NCBI GenBank assembly: GCA_002162755.1
Contig: MAAS01000005.1
Span: forward strand, 1-64,000
DNA from: Gammaproteobacteria bacterium 50_400_T64
Lineage (GTDB): Bacteria > Pseudomonadota > Gammaproteobacteria > Pseudomonadales > Porticoccaceae
Length of the DNA stretch: 64,000 bases
Reading direction: 5' to 3'
A program made the translations under genes and the position numbers. Below are positions 22,856-30,588 of the stretch, one piece after another (the stretch's first letter is position 1; each line of letters starts with the position of its first letter). The notes under the pieces are model-generated. The model saw only the letters and a list, made by a program, of their open reading frames with translations. It did no database searches and had not been told where the DNA came from.

Positions 22856-24457
22856 ATGACAAATATTTTAAACGTAAAACATTTGATAAAACCTGATCAA
22901 GACATCATGCGCGGCAAGATGGCTGTTTATGGTTTTACCTGCTTATTTAGCCTCGTGCTTTTTTTCACCTATACCGCGACTAGCGATCTTCTCAACGATG
23001 ACGGCATGAACTATATCTACGCCGCACAAGCTCTGGGCGATGGGCTGCCCGAGCTGGCCAGAAGTTACCGCGAAGAAGTGCTCTTCTATAATCAGATTAC
23101 ATTCCTGTCCTCACTCACCCGCCTAGACCTATACCCCAGCGCTCAACTCCTTAGCGTGTTCTGGCAAGTCATACTCGCGATGGGCTTTATTGCAGTCACC
23201 CGCTCCTTCGATAAGTCACCACTCGGGCAAATCATTGCCCTGGCCGTCTTTTTTAGCATGATGAGTCTCAATCATTTGCGACCGGATATTATTCGGGGCT
23301 TTGGTTTTTGGGCCCTACAGCTCTGGTCAGTTTGGGCCGCACTACGTTTTTCCAAATACAAAGGTTTTGCCAAATACAAAGCCTGGCGCTTTGCCCTGCT
23401 TTGGTTAGTATTGTGCTGCGCCTCAATTATCTATCGTACCGAGGGTATCGCCTACCTTGTATTAATTCCTGTTTTTTATAGTCTAAGCACACCATTTGCC
23501 AGTAAACACTGGATAAAGATCACCAGCGCAATCATTATTCTCGCCGGAATTATAGGGTTTAGCGCATCACATGAGCCCACAAACTCACGGAAAATTATTA
23601 GCGAGCTTACACAACCGACAAACATTTCCAGCGTTAACAAATGGCAACGGGAATTGAACAGACTCGAACTAGCGAATAGCAATTTCAAACAATTAAAAAA
23701 AGATATTGGCGAAGTCATGCCAAATAAGTGGGCGCAGCGCAGCGTTAATGATGTGCTGATTGGCGGCTTCATCTTCCATGTATTAATTACCCTTATAAAA
23801 ACACTGAACACACCGTTACTCGCGCTATCGTTCTATCGAGGAAATATACAACACGCTTTTCTGAGAAACCCTCAACACAAGCTGCTAACAATTTATATCG
23901 CCACCGGCATTCTCGTTGGCCTGGCCAGCGTGTACAGCAGATACTTTGTCAGCACGCGTTATATTATGCTGCCAGCCATTCTTGCCGGCATCCCCATCAG
24001 CTTAGTATTAAGCCAAACTTATCAGTCGTTGATGGGTTCACAACAAACCCGCTCCCGCGTATGGCGATATAGCTTAATAGCGTTGCCGGTGCTCGCTTGT
24101 GCCTATCCTATCAGTCAGCAGAACAATGACAAACGCTATATCCAAGATGCGGGCCAATGGGTTGGAAGTCACCTGAAAGGTGAAAAAGGTATTTATTTTA
24201 ACGAGCAAAAAGTCGCTTTTTACGCCAGCGATTACACGAACAACAGTTTCAAAATAGAATACCAGGGCATGCAAAGCCTGATACAGAAGGGTTATCGGTA
24301 TGCGGTGTTGTACGAAAGTGGAACCGATAGCACCCCGCCGTTTCCTCAGTCAGGCCTGACGGAATACCGACTGAAGACTTTCCAGAACAAACGTGGTCGC
24401 TCAGTGACCCTATACAAGCTACCTACACCGGACACTAGTTCATCAACACGCAACTGA
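22856..24457 (+). CDS. Polytopic membrane protein, possibly glycosyltransferase 39/C-like; LPS-region
   Basis: ORF 22769..24457, plausible ATG at 22856; many hydrophobic segments; located inside LPS-core cluster. Confidence 0.6.
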   Translation: MTNILNVKHLIKPDQDIMRGKMAVYGFTCLFSLVLFFTYTATSDLLNDDGMNYIYAAQALGDGLPELARSYREEVLFYNQITFLSSLTRLDLYPSAQLLSVFWQVILAMGFIAVTRSFDKSPLGQIIALAVFFSMMSLNHLRPDIIRGFGFWALQLWSVWAALRFSKYKGFAKYKAWRFALLWLVLCCASIIYRTEGIAYLVLIPVFYSLSTPFASKHWIKITSAIIILAGIIGFSASHEPTNSRKIISELTQPTNISSVNKWQRELNRLELANSNFKQLKKDIGEVMPNKWAQRSVNDVLIGGFIFHVLITLIKTLNTPLLALSFYRGNIQHAFLRNPQHKLLTIYIATGILVGLASVYSRYFVSTRYIMLPAILAGIPISLVLSQTYQSLMGSQQTRSRVWRYSLIALPVLACAYPISQQNNDKRYIQDAGQWVGSHLKGEKGIYFNEQKVAFYASDYTNNSFKIEYQGMQSLIQKGYRYAVLYESGTDSTPPFPQSGLTEYRLKTFQNKRGRSVTLYKLPTPDTSSSTRN

Positions 24458-24497
24458 ATGGCAAGCAGCCCCGACACTCACAATGGGACCGTCGATA

Positions 24498-25346
24498 ATG
24501 CCCAAGTCATACCCCGGATTTACATTAGAACGTGATGGGCCTTGGGTTTATTATCGAAATAAAACCGTGGAGCCATTCGAGAGCCCAACCTCGATAACCC
24601 TTGAATTACCCATGGCCCACCTCATCTCTGCGCAAGAAGAGATCGCATCCTCCTGCTTCTCCCATGTCTGCAAAGCAGTATTTGATAACAAAGGTAGTGA
24701 CCTTACTACCTACCTCAAAGGCATGGATTTTAAATCCCCCCGTGATGCTATCAAGCAGCAGTTGAGCAAAAGTCGCGCTATCAAAGCCTTTGAGGCAGAG
24801 CTGCTTCTGCAGTCTCTAGGCTTCGACACACCGACCACACTACTCACCGGATGGCGGCAAAGACTGTTCTTCAAGGATAGTTTTTTCACCCTCAGTGCGG
24901 CGCTCATCGGCTATGAGGATCTATACACAGTCGTGGCACAACTCGGCAAACAATCAACCCAGCAAAAGAGAATCTTCATCAAGCAGTTTTCCAGCACAAT
25001 TGCCCGCATGCATAGGGACAATATCGGCCACGGAGACCTTCGTGCGGGCAATGTAATGTGTCAATACAGCCATCACTGGAAGTTCTCATTTCTCGATAAT
25101 GAGCGCACCCGGCAGTATGCAAAACTACCGGAAAACATCCGTATTAAAAACCTCGTCCAGCTAAACCTCCTGCTCAGCCCGGTTATTTCAAAAACCGACC
25201 GACAGCGTTTTTTCAATCATTACTCTGCACTTTGCTATGGGAGAACCAATAAAGATCTACTCAACAAAGTTATGAGTAAGACCCGTAAACGGCTTCAAAT
25301 AATGCTCGGTAAAAAGAAGATAGGGACTACTGATTTATGGCTATAG
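24498..25346 (+). CDS. LPS kinase-like protein (WaaP/Kdo kinase superfamily)
   Basis: ORF 24483..25346; catalytic-loop-like IGHGDLRAGNVMCQ and FLDNERTRQY. Confidence 0.7.
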   Translation: MPKSYPGFTLERDGPWVYYRNKTVEPFESPTSITLELPMAHLISAQEEIASSCFSHVCKAVFDNKGSDLTTYLKGMDFKSPRDAIKQQLSKSRAIKAFEAELLLQSLGFDTPTTLLTGWRQRLFFKDSFFTLSAALIGYEDLYTVVAQLGKQSTQQKRIFIKQFSSTIARMHRDNIGHGDLRAGNVMCQYSHHWKFSFLDNERTRQYAKLPENIRIKNLVQLNLLLSPVISKTDRQRFFNHYSALCYGRTNKDLLNKVMSKTRKRLQIMLGKKKIGTTDLWL

Positions 25347-26110
25347 CAGACGATCATAAAAAATATCGCGCCATCGTAAAAAACATGCTTGCTGACGGCG
25401 GACTATTTGAAAACATTAACTCGGCAGAGATCCATCCCCCCTATCGTATCAAGGGTATGATGCGCCGAGATTTTTTCGGAAACACTGCTGCAAACATTAT
25501 TAGCGGCATTGACCCGCTACTTAAAAACGGCACCATTATTAAAACAGACAGGGCAACCACTGTTTCAAAAGCAAGCATCGCGGGCCAGAATGTCATCATT
25601 AAACGCTACAATAATCAGGGTTTTTTAAATTCATTAAAATACACTCTGGCAGGATCCCGGGCCAAACGGGTATGGCGTGAAACCTACCTACTACAGCAGC
25701 TGGGTATTACCACACCGATAGCACTGGGCTATTTTGACGTCCTGCACAACGGCAGAGTTATACGATCCTATCTTCTTAATGCGTTTTGCTCTGGGCCGAG
25801 CCTGCATGACCTTCTTCTAAATTCAATCATAACGCTTGATGAATGGCCTGCCATAAACGACCAGGTCAACAACCTGCTCAACATTCTTCATTCAAAAGGC
25901 ATCACTCACGGTGACATTAAGCACACCAACATCCTTTATGAGAAAGGTGGCCTAGTGCTTATCGACCTAGACTCACTGGCCATTCATCGCTCAGAAAAAA
26001 AATTAAAGCGCAGCATTGAAAAAGACCGAAAAGCCTATACAAAGAAAATAAATTTAGATCCGAATGAATATATAAAAAGAAAGAAAATTGAATTAAATAT
26101 TAGCCACTAG
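25337..26110 (+). CDS. LPS kinase-like protein (InaA/Bud32-like)
   Basis: GITHGDIKHTNILYEKGGLVLIDLDSLAI kinase catalytic loop; overlaps upstream gene by 10 bp. Confidence 0.75.
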   Translation: MAIADDHKKYRAIVKNMLADGGLFENINSAEIHPPYRIKGMMRRDFFGNTAANIISGIDPLLKNGTIIKTDRATTVSKASIAGQNVIIKRYNNQGFLNSLKYTLAGSRAKRVWRETYLLQQLGITTPIALGYFDVLHNGRVIRSYLLNAFCSGPSLHDLLLNSIITLDEWPAINDQVNNLLNILHSKGITHGDIKHTNILYEKGGLVLIDLDSLAIHRSEKKLKRSIEKDRKAYTKKINLDPNEYIKRKKIELNISH

Positions 26111-26127
26111 CTTATGAATTCGACCAC

Positions 26128-26556
26128 TTATATAAGCGGCTTCATATAGGGCTCAAAGCGCGAGGCATACATCGTATTCGCCGGCACATCTTTTAGTACA
26201 ACCGCTCCTGCTGCAATTACCGCACCATCGCCAACAACAACGTCACCCAACACCATTGCACCGGCACCAACTTCCACATTATTACCAATGACCGGATACT
26301 TGTCTTTCACCTGCCCCAGCGTGACATTTTGCCGAATAATGCAATGTTCGCCAATTTTTACCTTTCCACCAATCACAATACCTACCGGGTGCCAAAACTC
26401 CGTGCTTTTTGGCAAGCGATAAATTTTCATATCACAGGATGTTAACAAGCGAAGATCCCAGCCACGGACAATAACGACCAACAAATCTCTAATAAAATTT
26501 CTAAAACGTTTTATTTTGTGCAGTAAAGGCCGTATCACATTTTTATAAATAGACAT
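26128..26556 (-). CDS. Hexapeptide-repeat acyltransferase (serine O-acetyltransferase-like)
   Basis: IGGKVKIGEHCIIRQNVTLGQ..VIGNNVEVGAGAMVLGDVVVGDGAVIAAGAVVLKDVPANTMYAS left-handed beta-helix repeats. Confidence 0.85.
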   Translation of the reverse strand: MSIYKNVIRPLLHKIKRFRNFIRDLLVVIVRGWDLRLLTSCDMKIYRLPKSTEFWHPVGIVIGGKVKIGEHCIIRQNVTLGQVKDKYPVIGNNVEVGAGAMVLGDVVVGDGAVIAAGAVVLKDVPANTMYASRFEPYMKPLI

Positions 26557-26584
26557 TTTTCAACCCTCAATCTTCAAATACTTA

Positions 26585-27409
26585 TTACTTAAACGGCAAT
26601 ACTGGCAGGCGCTTAAAATCTCTACGGTAGAGCTGTACTGCACGCTTTGTCACACTACCGAGAAATTCTTCCTGACGACTAAAAACCTCATGTAGTGGCA
26701 TATCAAAATAGACCTTCAAAAAAAGATAGACATCTTTTTTTGTCAGCCCAATATCCAGCGATGAAAAATAAATGCTGGCGATATCTTTCACTAACCAGCG
26801 ACGCGGCACAGCTGTTCGCATCTGCGCACGATGCAAGTCGACAAGAAAAAGTCGCGGGTCATTCTTTGCATTATTATCCCGCGATGACAAATCGAGCAAG
26901 AAGTGACAAATATATAAATCTCGGTGATTAATGCCGTCATCGTGAATCGTCCGCGCTATCGTCGCCACCTTGCGAATTAAGGCGCGTCGCTCACTGGGTG
27001 CTGGCGGTTTATTTGGCCACTGCTCAGCATACTGGGCCAAACTTAAAGTATTACTTAATTCTTCGGTAACCAGAAAGGAGAGTTTTTTAGCCGGATTATG
27101 GCCTTTACAACCATAGGCCAGTGCATTCAGTGAATCGAGACCCAGCTCGTGAACGCGGTTAATTGCCAGCCATTCATTCGCAGCGCCCGTTACTGGCATC
27201 TTCAATTGTAGAAAGTTTTTGAAGATTTCTCGCCAACCGATACCGGTATGCATTTTTCGATAATAGGTTTTCCCGTCCAGCTCAAACTTCATTGTCTGGC
27301 GGCCCTCTTTATCGCGAACCACTTCGCCATCCAGCGCCTGCAATAAAGCAAAGACATCTTTATCACGCCACAGCGCCTGCAACTCACCCCGAAGTATTAA
27401 TTCAGTCAC
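26585..27409 (-). CDS. rfaP: Lipopolysaccharide core heptose(I) kinase
   Basis: YYRKMHTGIGWREIFKNFLQLKMPVTGAANEWLAINRVHELGLDSL; INHRDLYICHFLLD. Confidence 0.9.
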   Translation of the reverse strand: MTELILRGELQALWRDKDVFALLQALDGEVVRDKEGRQTMKFELDGKTYYRKMHTGIGWREIFKNFLQLKMPVTGAANEWLAINRVHELGLDSLNALAYGCKGHNPAKKLSFLVTEELSNTLSLAQYAEQWPNKPPAPSERRALIRKVATIARTIHDDGINHRDLYICHFLLDLSSRDNNAKNDPRLFLVDLHRAQMRTAVPRRWLVKDIASIYFSSLDIGLTKKDVYLFLKVYFDMPLHEVFSRQEEFLGSVTKRAVQLYRRDFKRLPVLPFK

Positions 27410-28557
27410 TGACCCGCACTCTTTTCATCGGCAAGCTTTTCCATAATATCGACCGCCACTTGAGGGCGACTATAAACATCACTATTTTTCGCAAAGTGTT
27501 CACCCTTAAGATGCCACTGTTCGCCCGGTACAGCGAGAGCCTGATTAATCGCGACCACAAAATCGTCACTATTAAACGGGCTGGCAATCACTGCGCCCAT
27601 CTGCGCATCTCGCACATAGTGCGCATAGCCGCAGACATCACTTGTCACCACCGGCAAACCGGCAATCATCGCTTCGAGTAAGGCATTACCGGTATTTTCT
27701 TTATAGGCGGGATGCAGCAGCACATCGGCCGCCTGCAATAAATCGGGCACATCATCGCGACCACCGAGAAAACGTACCCTCTCATTTAAGCCGAGTTTTT
27801 CCGCCTGACGCACAAATTGTTCACGCTTGTCTTCACCGACCACGAGCAGTACACCATCCACCCCCTGCTCACACAGCGCATGTAAAGCAGCAATACTGCG
27901 ATCCAGCCCTTTGGTTTTATAACCAGAGCCCAGGGCCAGAAAACATTTTTTCTCATCGCTTAAGCCCAACTGCTCGCGCATTTCACGGCGAATCTCACGC
28001 CAGTTATCCGGGGCTACGCGATTAGTGGCAATCCCCGGCGGCAAGGTATGAAATCGATTTTCTGCCGTGCCGTAACACTGTAAAAATCGTTCACGTTCGG
28101 GGCGGGAAACTTCGAGAATTTGTGTTTTCGAGTCAGCACTAAAGACCGCGTCTTCAAGTTTTAAATAGGCTTTTGTTCTCGGCGCCAAGCGATAAAAGAA
28201 ACCCCTTTCAACATTTGCTTTATAGGCAAAACAGGAATCGGCCGCATAGTACAAATCCAGCCCCGGCCATTTATTAAAGCCTACCAGCAAATCATAGGCT
28301 TTTAATTGCGGGCGTAAATCAGCGGCAAAGTTTTGCATGCGCGCCGCATTGTCCCAGCCTCGCGAAGGAATCAGTTGCAGATCAATTTCCGGCGGACAGT
28401 CGCCCTGCCAGTCACTGCAATAAATAGTGACGGCATGACCCCGGGCGATAGCTTCCAACGCCATTGCCAGCATATTGCGCTGTAAGCCGCCGAAGGGAAA
28501 ATACTTATAGAGTGCGAAGGCAAGCTTCAAGGATGGCAGCTCATTGGTTCCGACCAT
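27406..28557 (-). CDS. waaG: Glycosyltransferase family 4 (WaaG-like LPS core transferase)
   Basis: LKLAFALYKYFPFGGLQRNMLAMA; GLDRSIAALHALCEQGVDGVLLVVGEDK; HPAYKENTGNALLEAMIAGLPVV. Confidence 0.85.
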   Translation of the reverse strand: MVGTNELPSLKLAFALYKYFPFGGLQRNMLAMALEAIARGHAVTIYCSDWQGDCPPEIDLQLIPSRGWDNAARMQNFAADLRPQLKAYDLLVGFNKWPGLDLYYAADSCFAYKANVERGFFYRLAPRTKAYLKLEDAVFSADSKTQILEVSRPERERFLQCYGTAENRFHTLPPGIATNRVAPDNWREIRREMREQLGLSDEKKCFLALGSGYKTKGLDRSIAALHALCEQGVDGVLLVVGEDKREQFVRQAEKLGLNERVRFLGGRDDVPDLLQAADVLLHPAYKENTGNALLEAMIAGLPVVTSDVCGYAHYVRDAQMGAVIASPFNSDDFVVAINQALAVPGEQWHLKGEHFAKNSDVYSRPQVAVDIMEKLADEKSAGQ

Positions 28558-28560
28558 GAG

Positions 28561-29622
28561 TCAGACTTGTTCGAACGTAGCGGAACCAACCAGCCTGCCC
28601 AGCGCTGTAATGACCCGCTGCGGCTCAAGCTCGACCAGGCACTTTACGTCGCCTCGCGGACATTCCCGCTGAAAACAGGGGCCGCAATCGACTGGCACTG
28701 ACAACACCTCAACACACTCACCTAGCGGCGGCGTGAAGCCGGGGGATGTCGAGCCGTAAACCACGACTAGCGGCCGACCCAGTGCGGCGGCAATGTGCAT
28801 TAAACCCGAGTCATTACTGACGACAGCTGAAGCCATGGAAAGTAAATCAATGGCTTCAGCTAGCTCAGTTTCTCCGGCAAGGTTGCGGATAAACGCACTA
28901 TTTTCACCCTCGATAGATTCTGCAATATGCTCACCAACCTCGGCATCACTTGCAGACCCCATTAACCAAACCTGCCAACCACGGCCAAGCATCTCTTCAG
29001 CAACGGCTTGATAGTGCTCCTCGGGCCAACGCTTAGCGGGGCCAAATTCAGCACCCGGACACAAGGCCAAAACGGGGCGCTGAAGATTGAGACCAAGCTT
29101 GTCACGCAAGTTCTGCAGGCCCGATTCGTCAACCTTCAGATGTGGCCGAGGTAGCTCAGCAGGTAGGGCTTTACCCTCCGCGTAAGCCAGGGCGATAAAG
29201 CGCTCTATCATCAAGGGATAGCGCTCTTTATCGAGCAGACGAATATCATTGAGCAAGCCGAAACGCATTTCACCGCGCCAACCCACACGCAGTGGAATAC
29301 CGGCAAAGGCGGGGATTAAGGCGGACTTTAAAGAATTGGGCAGCACATAAGCTGCGTCGTAAGCCTGCTTGCGCAACTGCTGCGCCAGAGCCCAACGTTT
29401 GGACAGCGCCAGTTCACCATGGCCTATCGGCATAGCGATAGCGGCATTGACTTCCGGCATACGTTCAATAATTGGCCGACTCCAGGCTGGTGCCAACACG
29501 TCGATGCTGCAATCGGGATCAAGCTGTTTAAGGCTGGTAAATAGCGTTTGTGCCATCACCATATCGCCGACCCAGGAAGGGCCGACGATGAGGATTTTGT
29601 TACTGTTAACGGGGGTGTTAAT
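28561..29622 (-). CDS. waaF: Lipopolysaccharide heptosyltransferase II (probable non-canonical start; conservative ORF 28561..29562)
   Basis: In-frame upstream extension gives INTPVNSNKILIVGPSWVGDMVMAQTLFTSLKQLDPDCSIDVLAPAWSRPIIERMPEV, the canonical WaaF N-terminus, with no ATG/GTG/TTG before the conserved motif. Confidence 0.9.
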   Translation of the reverse strand: MNTPVNSNKILIVGPSWVGDMVMAQTLFTSLKQLDPDCSIDVLAPAWSRPIIERMPEVNAAIAMPIGHGELALSKRWALAQQLRKQAYDAAYVLPNSLKSALIPAFAGIPLRVGWRGEMRFGLLNDIRLLDKERYPLMIERFIALAYAEGKALPAELPRPHLKVDESGLQNLRDKLGLNLQRPVLALCPGAEFGPAKRWPEEHYQAVAEEMLGRGWQVWLMGSASDAEVGEHIAESIEGENSAFIRNLAGETELAEAIDLLSMASAVVSNDSGLMHIAAALGRPLVVVYGSTSPGFTPPLGECVEVLSVPVDCGPCFQRECPRGDVKCLVELEPQRVITALGRLVGSATFEQV

Positions 29623-29646
29623 GGGAGTGTCCCTTATGAAAGGTAC

Positions 29647-30576
29647 TTAACCGTTAATCGGCGACAGCCACTCAGGGTGCTCGTCGTTGCGACCGCGCAC
29701 TGCGTCAAAATAAGCCGTTTGCAGCTCTGCAGTAATTGGCCCACGCGAGCCACAACCGATCTCGCGATTATCCAACTCACGAATCGGCAATACTTCAGCC
29801 GCGGTACCGGTGAAGAAGGCTTCGTCGGCGATATACACTTCGTCACGAGTAATACGTTTTTCACGCACTTCGTAACCGCGCTCCTGTGCCATTTGAATGA
29901 CACTGCCACGGGTGATCCCGTCGAGACAAGAGGTCAGCTCGGGCGTGTAGAGCACGCCATCGCGCACGATGAAAATATTCTCGCCACTGCCTTCGGCGAC
30001 GTAGCCCTCGACATCAAGTAGTAAGGCCTCGTCGTAGCCATTCTTCAGTGCTTCACGCAGCGCCATCATCGAATTCATGTAATTGCCATTCGCCTTGGCT
30101 TTACACATGGTGATGTTGACGTGGTGACGCGTATAAGAAGAGGTGTGAATGCGAATACCCTTCTCGAGAGATTCGGGGCTCATATACGAGGGCCATTCCC
30201 ATGAAGCGACAATGACGTGGGTCGACAAACCGTCGGCACGCAGGCCCATAGCCTCTGAACCGAGAAAAGCCATAGGACGCAAATAAGCCTCTTCAAGATT
30301 GTTGGCTTTCACCACATCGAGCTGAGCCTGATTTAGTGTGTCTTCATCGAAAGGCATGTCCATGCCAACAATTTTGGCCGAGTTATGCAGGCGTTTAGTG
30401 TGTTCTTTCAAACGAAAAATCGCCGTGCCTTTGTTCTCGGTATTGTAAGCGCGCACGCCTTCAAACACGCCCATGCCGTAGTGCAGAGTATGAGTAAGCA
30501 CATGCACTTTGGCATCACGCCAGGGCACCATCTCTCCATCAAACCAAATATAACCGTCACGATCTGCAAACGACAT
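29647..30576 (-). CDS. ilvE: Branched-chain amino acid aminotransferase
   Basis: YIWFDGEMVPWRDAKVHVLTHTLHYGMGVFEGVRAYNT; EAFFTGTAAEVLPIRELDNREIG. Confidence 0.96.
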   Translation of the reverse strand: MSFADRDGYIWFDGEMVPWRDAKVHVLTHTLHYGMGVFEGVRAYNTENKGTAIFRLKEHTKRLHNSAKIVGMDMPFDEDTLNQAQLDVVKANNLEEAYLRPMAFLGSEAMGLRADGLSTHVIVASWEWPSYMSPESLEKGIRIHTSSYTRHHVNITMCKAKANGNYMNSMMALREALKNGYDEALLLDVEGYVAEGSGENIFIVRDGVLYTPELTSCLDGITRGSVIQMAQERGYEVREKRITRDEVYIADEAFFTGTAAEVLPIRELDNREIGCGSRGPITAELQTAYFDAVRGRNDEHPEWLSPING

Positions 30577-30588
30577 TGAACTACTCCT

